Notes: generated by a model not told the origin, from the letters alone. A stretch of DNA of 64,000 bases from an uncultured Saprospiraceae bacterium (GCA_938015595.1 CALLPI010000005.1:62001-126000), one strand, 5' to 3'. Shown: positions 18,105-27,445, numbered from the stretch's first letter. Made by a program: numbers and translations.

Positions 18105-19466
18105 ATGAGCAGGAATTTACTCCGCTTCAAAGTAATGGGTATGCTGTTGGTCACGCTGCTCATTGCTGCCAGTTGTCGTAAAGATGATAACGACGTAGAG
18201 CCCATCTCTGGGAGTGTCAAGCAGTTTCAGAATATTGTTCCCTGGAGCTGGAACGAACTCTTTTTAGTAATTGACCGCTATGCCGACGGCTATCGCCCCG
18301 GCCCAGCGCCCCGTGCTCTGGCGTATATGGGGCTTTCCGCCTTTGAGGCTTGCCAGCCCGGCATGGCAGACGAGTACAACTCCATTGCCAGCCTATATCC
18401 TGACTTGCGCATTCCGGCCATTGAGCCAGGTCAAGAGTATCACTGGCCCACGGTGGTCAATGCTTCTTACGCCTACTTGATGAAGCGTTTCTTTCCGCAC
18501 GTGGCGCCAGACTTGAAGTTCCGCATCAATCAGTTAGAGTCACAGTTCGACGAGGCTGCACTCAACCGCATTACGCGCGAACTATTCACGCGCTCCAAAA
18601 AGCGCGGCGAAGATGTAGCCAAGGCAGTTTATGAGTGGTCAGCTACTGACGTAGTTGGTCACAATGCCTTCCTCAATGCTCGCCCGTCCAATTACGTGCC
18701 ACCCACGGGTGTAGGTTTATGGCAGCCTACATATCCTGACTACGGCCGCGGCTTGTTCCCCTATTGGGGCAATGCCCGCACTTTTGCTATTACTCAAGCT
18801 GATAAACTGGCTCGTCCGCCGCTTCCTATTAGCGAGGATCCCAACTCTGCTCTTTGGCGTGAGGCCAAGCAGGTGTATGATCTCAATCGCCCTACACTGG
18901 CCTTTGAACAACAATGGATCGCCGAGTTTTGGAGCGACGACGCCCTGAATCTGACTTTCAGCCCGCCCAGCCGCTTCATAGCCATTTCCAACCAGATAGT
19001 GGACAATGAAGACGCCGACCTGGCACTGGCTCTCTACACCTACCTCAAGGTGGGATTGGCGCTAAATGATGCTGGTGTGGCTTGCTGGCATTCCAAGTAC
19101 TTCTATAACATTGAGCGCCCGGTGAGCTATATTCGCCGCATAATGGACCCCTCCTGGGAGCCCCACAACCCATTTACCCCGAGTTTTCCGGCTTATCCCT
19201 CTGGCCATGCTACCTTTGGATCTGCCGCTTGTGCTGTGCTAGAAGACATCTATGGTAATAACTACGCCATGACTGACCGCTGCCACGAAGGCCGTACGGA
19301 TTTCCTGGGGATGCCTCGCTCCTTCCGTTCTTTCCGCGAAATGGCCGAAGAGAATGCCTACTCCCGTTTGCCGCTGGGTGTGCACTTCTGGATGGATGCC
19401 GTAGAGGGCGTGCGTCATGGCTACGAGATTGGTGCCAAGGTCAATCAGTTGCGCATTAAAAAGTAG
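18105..19466 (+). CDS. Vanadium-dependent haloperoxidase / PAP2-like lipoprotein
   Basis: A 453-residue lipoprotein: the N-terminal hydrophobic stretch ends LLIAASC, with the lipidated Cys near residue 25. The C-terminal half is an all-helical PAP2/vanadium-haloperoxidase fold. Its oxyanion-binding motifs are HSKYFYNIERPVSYIRR (Lys and Arg), PAYPSGHATFGSA (SGH core, near residue 367) and SRLPLGVHFWMDAVEGVRHG (Arg and apical His). These are the vanadate/phosphate ligands of the family. Members either oxidise halides with peroxide or act as acid phosphatases, and sequence alone does not decide. It would sit on a membrane facing the periplasm or outside. A FecA-like receptor follows after a strong hairpin, so the two may not be one operon. 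Confidence 0.85.
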   Translation: MSRNLLRFKVMGMLLVTLLIAASCRKDDNDVEPISGSVKQFQNIVPWSWNELFLVIDRYADGYRPGPAPRALAYMGLSAFEACQPGMADEYNSIASLYPDLRIPAIEPGQEYHWPTVVNASYAYLMKRFFPHVAPDLKFRINQLESQFDEAALNRITRELFTRSKKRGEDVAKAVYEWSATDVVGHNAFLNARPSNYVPPTGVGLWQPTYPDYGRGLFPYWGNARTFAITQADKLARPPLPISEDPNSALWREAKQVYDLNRPTLAFEQQWIAEFWSDDALNLTFSPPSRFIAISNQIVDNEDADLALALYTYLKVGLALNDAGVACWHSKYFYNIERPVSYIRRIMDPSWEPHNPFTPSFPAYPSGHATFGSAACAVLEDIYGNNYAMTDRCHEGRTDFLGMPRSFRSFREMAEENAYSRLPLGVHFWMDAVEGVRHGYEIGAKVNQLRIKK

Positions 19467-19503
19467 CATTTTCTCATAATTGAAGTAGTACCCTACGGTG
19501 TAC

Positions 19504-19541
19504 AATATGAGCTATCTTTTGTACAAAGGATAGCTCATATT
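19504..19541 (+). terminator. 38-nt near-perfect hairpin after the haloperoxidase gene
   Basis: AATATGAGCTATC (19504-19516) pairs perfectly with GATAGCTCATATT (19529-19541). The spacer contains the palindrome TTTGTACAAA (19518-19527), so almost the whole element folds on itself. It stands 37 bases past the stop codon, and AT-rich sequence follows. It may terminate transcription or act as an operator for the receptor gene 40 bases downstream. Confidence 0.6.
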
Positions 19542-19581
19542 ATTTAAACTCGATTGAATTTTGCAAAATCACACATCAGAT

Positions 19582-21771
19582 ATGAAAAGTTACTTGCTAT
19601 TGATACCTTTATTTCTTGTTTTTACAGGCCTCTTTGCCCAGCAAGAAGATACTACTAAGGTGTATGATATGAAGCCCATTCAGGTGTCTTCTTTCAGGAT
19701 GGCCTCGTCTGTTGTCAAGAGCTTGCCCGCCGTGCAAGGGATGTATATTGCTTCGGGGCGTCAGAGCGCTATATTGCAAATTGCTGAGACGCCCTTGAAC
19801 TATGCCAACAAGAACGCCCACCAGGTATTTGCCAAAACTCCGGGTGCTTTGGTGTATGACATGGACGGATCTGGCAATCAGATCAATGTTTCCTTTAGAG
19901 GGCTAGATCCTCACCGCTCTTGGGAGTTGAATGTTCGCCAAGATGGCATTATCACCAATACCGACATGTATGGCTATCCTGCTAGTCATTACAGTATGCC
20001 TTTGGAGGCGATAGAGCGGATAGAACTCATTAGTGGCACAGCAGCACTTGGCTATGGCGCACAGTTTGGTGGCATGATCAACTACGTGACCAAGTCGCCA
20101 GACACCACGCGCAGGGCGGCCATTCAAAATATTACCACCGCTGGGTCATATGGCTTGCTTAGCAATTTTACCTCTGTGGGGGGCAAAGCCGGCAAGCTCA
20201 CCTACTATGGCTATTACCATCGTCGCAAATCAGAAGGGTATCGAGATCAAGCCCAGTCTAACTCAGAGGCCTATTTTCTGCGCGCTAGTTTAGCATTGAG
20301 TCGCAAGGCTAGAGTTGAAACCTCGCTGGGTTATTCTTACTATCTCCACCGCATTCCCGGCCCGCTCACTGACAGCATGTTTTTGGCCAATCCTCGTCAG
20401 GCTACACGAAGCCGCAACTGGTATAGTCCTAAAATCTATATCCCTGCAGTGCGTCTATTTTGGGATATTGGCGCCAATACCAGCTTGATGTTGTCGTCTT
20501 CTGCTTTGTTTGGTGCGCGCAACAGCGTCATGTTCATTGGATTTGCCAATGTGCCAGATGCCATTGACCCGGCCACTAACAATTTTCGCCATCGCCAGGT
20601 AGATATTGACAATTACAAAAGTTTTACCAATGAATTGCGCCTGAGGCATCACTATACGCTAGGGGCTGCATTCTCTGGTACTTTTGTCGGAGGGGTCCAG
20701 TATCTTAATAATGACCTACACCGCCGGCAATTGGGCAAAGGTACTACTGGAAGCGACTATGACCTGACAAATCTGGAGCCTTACGGCCGAGATATGCATC
20801 TCCACTCCAAGAACATAGCGATATTTGCCGAAAATCTGTTTGAGTTTTCGCCGAAGCTCTCTGCTACTCTGGGGCTGCGTTATGAAAATGGCAATTCGGT
20901 GCGCAGTGGTTTCATACGCTACCTCAACCCCGAAGTAGTACCACTCGACATCAAGCGCAACTTCTTCTTGTTGGGAGCCTCTGCTCAATATTCCATTCGC
21001 TCTAGGCAGCGCATCTTTGCCGGGATTTCTCAGGCTTATCGGCCTACTATTTTTGCTGATTTAATACCGCCAAACGCCCTGGAGCGCACTGACCCTAACA
21101 TGAAGGACGCCTTCGGCTACAATGCTGAACTAGGCTGGGAAAATTACGCAGGCAAGCACCTCCGCTACTCCCTGACTTTGTTCAGAATAGCGTACAATAA
21201 TCGCATTGGTAGCATCTATGTGGCCGATGGCGCACCCGGCGCCCCCTTCTTGCTCAAAACCAATACCGGCAACACCGTCACGCTTGGGGCTGAATTATAT
21301 GCCGAGTACACTGGAGCAATAGGCAACCAAGGCGCTTGGTCGCTTTTCACTGCTACCTCTCGCATGGAGGCAGAATACGCGAAAGGCACACTGGTCAAAG
21401 GTACAGAAAATGTGGACATCAAGGGTAATAAACTGGAGGGTGTGCCGGCCTGGATGAGCCGCAACGGCGCCCGTCTTTACTACAAAGACTTCGGTGCTAC
21501 AATCCAGTACAGCTATGTGTCGGGCCACCATTCAGATGCCTTAAATACCAAAGAGCCTTCGGCTAACGGCGCGCGTGGATGGGTACCTGCCTATGATTTG
21601 TGGGACTTGAACCTGTCTTATCGCCCCAGTGCGCGCATGCGCCTCATTGGTGGCATACAAAACATGTTTAACAAACAGTATTTTACCAAGCGACCAGCTA
21701 TGTATCCAGGGCCAGGTGTGTGGCCTAGTGATGGGCGCAACTGGTTTGTAACGCTGGAGACCAATTTTTAA
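19582..21771 (+). CDS. TonB-dependent receptor, FecA/siderophore type
   Basis: A 729-residue outer-membrane receptor starting at the ATG at 19582; the longer frame begins with a TTG codon. The signal peptide is MKSYLLLIPLFLVFTGLFAQ. A plug domain (about residues 35-175) contains TPGALVYDMDGSGNQ, NVSFRGLDPHRSWELNVRQD and ERIELISGTAALGYGAQFGG. A full beta-barrel of about 22 strands follows and ends in the terminal aromatic residue of outer-membrane proteins (LETNF). The plug resembles the FecA branch, which takes up ferric citrate or other siderophores. Unlike the first receptor in this window it lacks a carboxypeptidase-like N-terminal domain and shows no N-terminal signalling domain. No fecIR pair is adjacent. 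The ligand is inferred only from family resemblance. Confidence 0.88.
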   Translation: MKSYLLLIPLFLVFTGLFAQQEDTTKVYDMKPIQVSSFRMASSVVKSLPAVQGMYIASGRQSAILQIAETPLNYANKNAHQVFAKTPGALVYDMDGSGNQINVSFRGLDPHRSWELNVRQDGIITNTDMYGYPASHYSMPLEAIERIELISGTAALGYGAQFGGMINYVTKSPDTTRRAAIQNITTAGSYGLLSNFTSVGGKAGKLTYYGYYHRRKSEGYRDQAQSNSEAYFLRASLALSRKARVETSLGYSYYLHRIPGPLTDSMFLANPRQATRSRNWYSPKIYIPAVRLFWDIGANTSLMLSSSALFGARNSVMFIGFANVPDAIDPATNNFRHRQVDIDNYKSFTNELRLRHHYTLGAAFSGTFVGGVQYLNNDLHRRQLGKGTTGSDYDLTNLEPYGRDMHLHSKNIAIFAENLFEFSPKLSATLGLRYENGNSVRSGFIRYLNPEVVPLDIKRNFFLLGASAQYSIRSRQRIFAGISQAYRPTIFADLIPPNALERTDPNMKDAFGYNAELGWENYAGKHLRYSLTLFRIAYNNRIGSIYVADGAPGAPFLLKTNTGNTVTLGAELYAEYTGAIGNQGAWSLFTATSRMEAEYAKGTLVKGTENVDIKGNKLEGVPAWMSRNGARLYYKDFGATIQYSYVSGHHSDALNTKEPSANGARGWVPAYDLWDLNLSYRPSARMRLIGGIQNMFNKQYFTKRPAMYPGPGVWPSDGRNWFVTLETNF

Positions 21772-21902
21772 TACAAGGCTATCCACAGGTGTTCTGACAC
21801 AGTTATGAACTTCGAGAGTTGTGTGTCAAAGCGTCGAAACTTGCAGATAGAAATCCATGGTGTATAGCCGTTTGGATAGATGTGCTCAATTTTAGCGAAA
21901 TC

Positions 21903-22763
21903 ATGCAGTTCAATCACTTGATTATCACATGCTTCATTTGGGTAGGATCGGTGGTATTTGCTTGTCAGCAGCAGCATTCAGCTAATCGGCCTGCACTCAA
22001 CGATTTTGTCTTTTATCGCTATGAAGTCTATCAAGGTGACTCGCTCGTTTACACGGCTGTAAAAGAGCCTGGCGATACAGCTCAAACCTTCGTAGAAGAC
22101 CCTGCTTTGCATATAGGTAATGACCTACAAGTAGCGCTAATGAAGCAATTGCCGCAATTATCGCCAGGTGATAGTATCGTATTTGACCTAGGCAACAATC
22201 GGCAAGGCAGACTACATCTACTGCATTTCATTCGCAGGGCAGACTACCCCAAGTATATTGAGGAAGGCAACAAGCGCCGTGCAATATTTGAAGAGCGTCT
22301 GGAGGTCATCAAGGCAGAAATGAACAATCAGGAGCCCTTTTACCGCGCCCGTGCCCAGGCAGTAGCAGATAGTGCTGTTTATTATGCTAAACTGTTGCGA
22401 GAAGGCATACTGGACGATCAAATGAAAACCTTTGCACCCGGTATTTCGTATGTGCTGCTGAAAAAAGGCTCGGGAGCTACTGCCAACAAGAGGTCGTCCT
22501 GGACCTGGATACATTTCTGCGGTCTTACTCCTGATGGTCAAATACTGTTGAATACCTATGAGGTCAAGCCGGTAGTGGTTAATCGTCGGGGGGCACTGCT
22601 GGCACCTTGGGTAGAAAAGTCGGTTGTGCAGTTTCCCGAAGGATCGCAGGTATTGCTCAAAGTACCGTACAGTATGGCATTTGGAGAGGAGAGCAATGTG
22701 CCTGTACCCGTTGGTAGCGATCTGATTGTACTTATGGAAATTATCCGAGCCAACAATATGTAG
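21903..22763 (+). CDS. FKBP-type peptidyl-prolyl isomerase lipoprotein
   Basis: A 286-residue lipoprotein; the ATG at 21903 opens a signal ending VVFACQQQ (lipobox Cys). The C-terminal ~100 residues form an FKBP domain: GISYVLLKKGSGATANKRSS at its start, HFCGLTPDGQILLNTYE in the middle, and VPYSMAFGEES ... PVPVGSDLIVLMEII at the end. The region before it (about 30-170) is a second, weaker FKBP-like or helical segment. It probably helps fold envelope proteins. In the FKBP core several canonical aromatic active-site residues are not obvious, so isomerase activity is uncertain. The longer frame adds 28 residues upstream of a convincing signal and is rejected. Confidence 0.75.
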   Translation: MQFNHLIITCFIWVGSVVFACQQQHSANRPALNDFVFYRYEVYQGDSLVYTAVKEPGDTAQTFVEDPALHIGNDLQVALMKQLPQLSPGDSIVFDLGNNRQGRLHLLHFIRRADYPKYIEEGNKRRAIFEERLEVIKAEMNNQEPFYRARAQAVADSAVYYAKLLREGILDDQMKTFAPGISYVLLKKGSGATANKRSSWTWIHFCGLTPDGQILLNTYEVKPVVVNRRGALLAPWVEKSVVQFPEGSQVLLKVPYSMAFGEESNVPVPVGSDLIVLMEIIRANNM

Positions 22764-22776
22764 TGTAGCGGTTCTT

Positions 22777-23409
22777 TTACTGTAGCTTCAAAGCAATGCC
22801 AATGCCAGGGGCCACGCTGCCGTTGCCGACGGGAACCAGACCCGGGCGGAGATGCAGACTGAGATCTTCGCTGATATCAAAGCCCTGGAGGTGAGCGTCC
22901 ACAAGCGCTTCCACAGCTTGCAAGGCATAAGCTGCAGCAGTATATACGTACCAGGATTGCCTACGACGATCATATCGGTCTCGGATAATGCGCAGCGTAC
23001 GCGCATCATCAAATGCTGGGGGAATACCTTCAGGCAAGTTCAAGCCATTTAATTTGTTAAAATACGCTTCTTGAAAAAGGCTGTAATTTTTTTGGCTGTT
23101 AATGGCTACCACTGCTGCGCCGCCCACAGCGGCATATACAAACGGTACTTTCCACCAGTGGCCATTATACACTTGACCGGCACCCGGCAGTATGAGCGAG
23201 TAGAGAAATGCTTTGCGAGGCACAGGCGCAACGCGACGCCGAGGCGCAATACTAGGGTTGCTGGGCCATATATCCGATGCGATGAGATAGAGGTGTTGAG
23301 CGGTAGCTCGATGATCAACCTCGTCTGCAGTTTGAGTGGCAGAGGTCTTGCAGGGCGTAATAGCGCAGCACAATAATATCCAGAGGATGCTATTTTTCAA
23401 TCTGTTCAA
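22777..23409 (-). CDS. DUF5683 membrane protein, overlapping parB
   Basis: The protein (about 210 residues) contains the DUF5683 pattern: basic residues before KAFLYSLILPGAGQVYNGHWWKVPFVYAAVGG, with a helix pair and a conserved GQ.YN.. core, then a second hydrophobic stretch near its middle (YVYTAAAYALQAVEALVDAHL). No ATG fits. A TTG at 23409 (or 23400) opens a good signal peptide, MNRLKNSILWILLCCAITPC, and overlaps the last 20 bases of parB, so the two are probably translationally coupled. The first ATG-like position of the open frame lies deep in parB and would read nonsense. The family is widespread in Bacteroidota, commonly beside parAB; its role is unknown, and a membrane link to segregation is only a guess. 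Confidence 0.78.
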   Translation of the reverse strand: MNRLKNSILWILLCCAITPCKTSATQTADEVDHRATAQHLYLIASDIWPSNPSIAPRRRVAPVPRKAFLYSLILPGAGQVYNGHWWKVPFVYAAVGGAAVVAINSQKNYSLFQEAYFNKLNGLNLPEGIPPAFDDARTLRIIRDRYDRRRQSWYVYTAAAYALQAVEALVDAHLQGFDISEDLSLHLRPGLVPVGNGSVAPGIGIALKLQ

Positions 23410-24310
23410 GGTAGAAGTTGAGTTGGTCCACCGATTCAAACGGCAAAACAATCTGCCCCTTGCCTTCGCCTTGTAGTTTAATTTGTACTCTGGGCGTACC
23501 AAAGCGCTCGCGTAGGCTTTGTTGAATGCGGGCGTAATCGTCTGGCATGGTAGGCGCGGAGGCAGCTGACTTGGGCTTGTGGGCGCTGTAGGTGGCTACA
23601 AGGCGCTCTAGTTCGCGTACGGAGAGTTGTTCTCTTACGGCTTTGCGAAACAGGGAGTCGCGCACGGCGTAGTCCTCAATACCGGCCAACGCTATGCCGT
23701 GGCCTTTAGTGAGCAGGCGTTCCTTGATGGCTTTTTGGATATCTGGGGGTAGGCGCAGCAAGCGCAAGTGGTTAGTAAGGGTACTGCGTTTTTTGCCCAT
23801 GCGCTCGGAAAGTTGCTCGTCGGTCAGGTGGCATTCTTCCTTAAGGCGCTGCAGGGTAATGGCCACCTCTATATCGTTGAGGTCTTCGCGCTGGATATTT
23901 TCTACCAGCGCCATTTCCAGCATTTCCTGGTCGTTGGCCAAGCGGATGTAAGCAGGAATTTCTTCCAGGCCGGCTTTTCTGGAGGCGCGCAGGCGGCGCT
24001 CACCCGATATAAGCTGGTAAGCCGTAGCGCTGAGGCGTCGTACCGTGATAGGCTGGATGAGACCATGCACCTTAATGGAGTCGGCTAGTTCTTCCAGTGC
24101 ATTTTCGTCAAAGTCATGGCGCGGCTGGAAGGGGTTCACCTCAATCTGGTTGAGAGGAATTATCGCTACAGTGTGGGAGAGCTCGCGCACGACTTCCTTG
24201 GTGTGTTCGGCGATCTCCTGGTCGCTAAGAGAGAAAATAGCGCGTACTGCAGAGCCAAGTTGTTTTTTGTCGGTTGGAGGCGTAACTTTGCGTTCTATTT
24301 TTTTGGCCAT
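23390..24310 (-). CDS. parB: Chromosome-partitioning protein ParB
   Basis: A 306-residue DNA-binding CTPase that loads on parS sites and spreads to organise the origin region. The N-terminal domain shows NPFQPRHDFDENALEELADSI, then the GERRLRASRKAG motif (the CTP-binding GERRxRA box) and VENIQREDLNDIE. A helix-turn-helix region follows (LSERMGKKRSTLTNHLRLLRLP), and a C-terminal dimerisation domain (QLNFYLEQIEK). It lies 71 bases downstream of parA and overlaps the DUF5683 gene, suggesting a parA-parB-DUF5683 operon. No parS-like palindrome was found in the window, so the nearest site must be elsewhere. Confidence 0.96.
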   Translation of the reverse strand: MAKKIERKVTPPTDKKQLGSAVRAIFSLSDQEIAEHTKEVVRELSHTVAIIPLNQIEVNPFQPRHDFDENALEELADSIKVHGLIQPITVRRLSATAYQLISGERRLRASRKAGLEEIPAYIRLANDQEMLEMALVENIQREDLNDIEVAITLQRLKEECHLTDEQLSERMGKKRSTLTNHLRLLRLPPDIQKAIKERLLTKGHGIALAGIEDYAVRDSLFRKAVREQLSVRELERLVATYSAHKPKSAASAPTMPDDYARIQQSLRERFGTPRVQIKLQGEGKGQIVLPFESVDQLNFYLEQIEK

Positions 24311-24381
24311 ATGAAGGTAACGGTAAAGTGGTAGAATGAAAGCCTGGGCTTGGCAAATCCCGAAGGTTCAATCAGGTGCGC

Positions 24382-25188
24382 TTAGGCCGTAGCGTTGGGC
24401 AGCTCAGCAGGTACTCGAATGCCATCGTTATTATTGGCCAGGAATTCGTAGGCCAGGTTCAGGAAGTTGACGCTGCCTTTGCTGTCGGCGTTGATCATTA
24501 CTACCGGCTGGTGCATATTGGGTGCTTCGCCAATGCGAGCATTGCGATGGATGATGGTATTGAATACTTTGCCCTTGAAGATGTCGCGTACTTCTGCTAC
24601 CACCACATTGGACAATCGCAGGCGGCTGTCGTACATAGACAGCAGAATGCCTTCGATGGTCAGCGCAGGGTTGAGTTTTTTGCGTACTAGGTTGATGGTG
24701 TTCTGTAGTTTGCTCAGCCCTTCCAGTGCAAAATATTCGCATTGTACTGGTATGAGCACAGAGTCAGCAGCGGTCAGTGCATTCACGGTAATTAGCCCCA
24801 GAGAGGGCAGGCAGTCAATAAGGATATAGTCATATGCATTGCGCACTTGATCTACTACATGCTTGAGTACGAACTCTCTGCCTTGGCGTTGCGCCAGTTC
24901 GAGTTCGGCACCTACCAGGTTGATGTGCGAAGGCATCAGATGTAGATTAGGCGTATCGGTTTCGTAAATGGCTTCGTTAGGGTCTAAGCCGGCGATCATG
25001 CAATCGTAGAGATTGGTTTCGGCATCGCCCTCTAATACGCCCACACCTGAGGAGGAGTTGGCCTGTGGATCGGCGTCAATGAGGAGCACCTTTTTGTCAA
25101 GAATGGCCAGGCACGCGCCGAGGTTGATGGCCGTGGTAGTTTTGCCTACCCCGCCTTTTTGATTAGCTATGGCAATTACTTTTCCCAT
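24382..25188 (-). CDS. parA: Chromosome-partitioning ATPase ParA
   Basis: A 268-residue deviant-Walker ATPase of the ParA/Soj type. The P-loop [15 protein letters not shown] starts at residue 11, with the signature Lys of the family; [12 protein letters not shown] and [17 protein letters not shown] follow, then the switch region with [14 protein letters not shown]. It drives ParB-DNA complexes apart during segregation and binds non-specific DNA as an ATP dimer. Length is normal for chromosomal Soj proteins, and no extra N-terminal regulatory domain is present, so a plasmid type Ia ParA is unlikely. It heads the parA-parB-DUF5683 group. No TAnnTTTG match stands just upstream. Confidence 0.96.
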   Translation of the reverse strand: MGKVIAIANQKGGVGKTTTAINLGACLAILDKKVLLIDADPQANSSSGVGVLEGDAETNLYDCMIAGLDPNEAIYETDTPNLHLMPSHINLVGAELELAQRQGREFVLKHVVDQVRNAYDYILIDCLPSLGLITVNALTAADSVLIPVQCEYFALEGLSKLQNTINLVRKKLNPALTIEGILLSMYDSRLRLSNVVVAEVRDIFKGKVFNTIIHRNARIGEAPNMHQPVVMINADSKGSVNFLNLAYEFLANNNDGIRVPAELPNATA

Positions 25189-25319
25189 GATATTGAGCGT
25201 TGTGAGAGCACCTCTGAGTACCCCTGGTGAATAAAAATAAATCGCAGTGGCGCGGGCTTGATTGTTTCCGCACAGTCAGTAGTTAGTAAGTCAGGCGTTT
25301 GGGCTAATGCCGGGGCCTT

Positions 25320-26000
25320 TCACACGACCAGGCTTTCGCCAATGGGCAGCAAAATTAACTCTTTTCCCTTATCGTCGAAAGCCTTTTTTGCCGCTTCGTG
25401 GTCAATTTTAATGTAGCCGAAGGTGTCGTAGTGGCAGCCGATGATGCGGTTGCACTGAATGAATTCAGCTGCGATGGTAGCATCGCGGTAGCCCATGGTG
25501 AAGTTGTCTCCGATAGGAAGGATAGCCACATCTAGCTTGGGGCAGGTTATGGGAATGAGCTGCATGTCGGTAGTCAGGGCTGTATCGCCGGCGAAGTAAA
25601 GGCACTGCGCGTCATCCCACACTACAAAACCACCCGGATTGCCTCCATAGCTGCCGTCGGGCAGGCTTGAGGTGTGTACGGCCTGTACATATTTGACTGT
25701 GCCAAAGGAAAACTTCCACTGGCCGCCGTGATTCATGGTGTGAAATTTAAGCCCTTTGGAGCCCAGCCAGGAAGCTACCTCAAAGTTGGATATCACTGTG
25801 GCGTTGCTTTGGCGGGCAATGGTTTCGGCGTCGGCGATGTGGTCGCCATGACCATGGGAAACCAATATAGCATCTACCTCGATTTTGGAGATGTCAATAT
25901 GTGCTGCCAGCCCATTCGCACTGATGAAGGGGTCAAACAGAATGCGCCCTTGCTTCATTTCTACTTCAAAGCAGGCATGGCCATAATAAGTAATTTTCAT
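25320..26000 (-). CDS. UPF0173 metal-dependent hydrolase
   Basis: A 226-residue metallo-beta-lactamase-fold enzyme of the UPF0173 family. The motif SHGHGDHIAD (residues 49-58) gives the zinc ligands, with Tyr-Gly-His (ITYYGHACFEV) at the N-terminus and AGDTAL and GCHYDTF further on. Family members are conserved in bacteria and archaea but their substrate is unknown; hydrolysis of a small molecule in the cytoplasm is likely since there is no signal peptide. It is separated from parA by 131 bases and from the TPR gene by a terminator, and has a TATCTTTG element 26 bases upstream. Confidence 0.9.
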   Translation of the reverse strand: MKITYYGHACFEVEMKQGRILFDPFISANGLAAHIDISKIEVDAILVSHGHGDHIADAETIARQSNATVISNFEVASWLGSKGLKFHTMNHGGQWKFSFGTVKYVQAVHTSSLPDGSYGGNPGGFVVWDDAQCLYFAGDTALTTDMQLIPITCPKLDVAILPIGDNFTMGYRDATIAAEFIQCNRIIGCHYDTFGYIKIDHEAAKKAFDDKGKELILLPIGESLVV

Positions 26001-26025
26001 GGCAGTAGTGTTTGGGAAACCTGCA

Positions 26026-26033
26026 CAAAGATA
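26026..26033 (-). promoter_or_regulatory. -7 element of the UPF0173 gene
   Basis: The minus strand reads TATCTTTG 26 bases before the ATG. No good -33 TTG at 19-23 bases is seen; the terminator stem of the upstream gene occupies that position. Confidence 0.45.
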
Positions 26034-26042
26034 ACTAAAGGA

Positions 26043-26074
26043 GCGAAGCCGCTTGCCTGAACAAGCGGCTTCGC
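26043..26074 (-). terminator. Rho-independent-like terminator after the TPR gene
   Basis: GCGAAGCCGCTTG (26043-26055) pairs perfectly with CAAGCGGCTTCGC (26062-26074) around a 6-base loop: a 13-bp GC-rich stem. It lies 25 bases past the TPR stop on the minus strand and is followed by a short pyrimidine tract (TCCTTT). Confidence 0.75.
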
Positions 26075-26098
26075 CGTGAATTTTATGTAAAAAATTCG

Positions 26099-27445
26099 TT
26101 ATTCCTTGTTGAAGTAGGACTTCTCGTTCTTGCCGCCGGCTTCTATCTTTTCCAGGCGACTCTTGAACTCGTTCGACATTTCGACATCGTCTTTTTTGGC
26201 GTAGATCTCCTTGAGCGCGATGAGGGTGTTGCGATCGTTGGGGTTGATGCTCTCGCAGCGCTGGAAGTAGGGGAGGGCTACGTCAAATTGAGCTATCACC
26301 TCTTTTTTCTTGTTGTTGTAGCGCTCGATGCCGGCGCGGGAGTAGTCTTCGGAGAGTTTATTCAACTCCTGAGTCATCACAGCGGCCTTGTTGTAGTAGA
26401 GGGCGCCTATACTGTACAGGGCGTCTATGTTCTTGGGGTCTTTGCTTAGCGCCTGGTTGAAATAATCCAGTGCCAGAGTGGTGTACTCTTCTGCTTTGGC
26501 CTTGTCGCCGGCAGCCATGGCGTTTTGCTGGAGGTTGTCGTACACGCTGCCCATGGTAGTGTAGAGCGATACATTGTTCGGCTCCAGTTGGATGGCTGCT
26601 TTGAGTTGGTCAATAAGGGCGTCCAACTTGTTGATGCGCAGGTAGTGATTAATTTCAGCAAAGAGTAGCGATACTTCGTTGGGGTAATTTTTGCGGCCTT
26701 CTGCAAGGTACTTGTAGGCAGCTTCAGGGCCGGCAGTTTCTGCTTCAATATTGTAGAGCGCCTCGTACATGGCGGGTTTGTCGGCCTTCATTTCATACAG
26801 TTTCATGAAATACGGCTTGGCTTCCATTTTCATGTCGGAGCTGAGGGCGGCAAGGCCCACATAGAATATCTGGTCTTCGTACTTGGCTGGCTCGTCGAAG
26901 ATGCTCTTTTCTTTGTTTTCCTTTAAGATGTCATGCATGTCCAGGCAAGTAGCAAAAGAGTGGAAGGCCGACTTAAAGTCCTGGTCTTCGAACTGGAAAA
27001 TCCCCAGATTTTGCAGGTTGTTTTGCAGAGAGGCAATACCCTTGATGGCTGGTTTTTTTTCGCCGGGTTTGAGTGCCAACTCTATTACTTTTTTGTAAGA
27101 TTTGAAGGTTTCCAGTCCGATATCTTTTACTTTTGGTAGGTCGTCGGTATTGCCTATGCCAAGACCCTGGGCGGCCAATTGGCGAGCATTGACGATTTGT
27201 GCTGTTATTTCGTTGAAGAGGTCTCCACGCAATTGCCAGGTTTTGCCTATGGCGGCGGTGGTCGGATCGGCTATGGCTTTTTCAATGGCCTCCACGGCTT
27301 CGGCCAGTTTGGCCTTATTGCCGGTGGGGTCCAACTTGAAGGCGTTGAAGGCTTTGTTGGCATCCTTGTAGGCTTTCTCGCCTTCTTGGGCGAAGCTTGC
27401 AAAGGCAGCAGCGGCGAGTACCAAGGTGAAGAGCAGTTGTTTCAT
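26099..27445 (-). CDS. Secreted tetratricopeptide-repeat protein
   Basis: A 448-residue exported protein: MKQLLFTLVLAAAAFASFAQ is a clear signal peptide from the ATG at 27445 (the longer frame starts outside the promoter and is rejected). The mature protein is almost wholly helical, built of TPR units. Examples are SLLFAEINHYLRINKLDALIDQLKAAIQLEPNN and LDYFNQALSKDPKNIDALYSIGALYYNKA, with the typical PxNxxALxxxG pattern. TPR scaffolds bind proteins; here the site would be the periplasm. The protein resembles other abundant Bacteroidota periplasmic TPR proteins, for which I know no defined job. It has its own promoter and a strong terminator, so it stands alone. Confidence 0.8.
   Translation of the reverse strand: MKQLLFTLVLAAAAFASFAQEGEKAYKDANKAFNAFKLDPTGNKAKLAEAVEAIEKAIADPTTAAIGKTWQLRGDLFNEITAQIVNARQLAAQGLGIGNTDDLPKVKDIGLETFKSYKKVIELALKPGEKKPAIKGIASLQNNLQNLGIFQFEDQDFKSAFHSFATCLDMHDILKENKEKSIFDEPAKYEDQIFYVGLAALSSDMKMEAKPYFMKLYEMKADKPAMYEALYNIEAETAGPEAAYKYLAEGRKNYPNEVSLLFAEINHYLRINKLDALIDQLKAAIQLEPNNVSLYTTMGSVYDNLQQNAMAAGDKAKAEEYTTLALDYFNQALSKDPKNIDALYSIGALYYNKAAVMTQELNKLSEDYSRAGIERYNNKKKEVIAQFDVALPYFQRCESINPNDRNTLIALKEIYAKKDDVEMSNEFKSRLEKIEAGGKNEKSYFNKE

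Noticed and set aside
23390-25188. A parS site beside parAB
   Set aside because: No TGTTTCACGTGAAACA-like palindrome found here or elsewhere in the window by eye.
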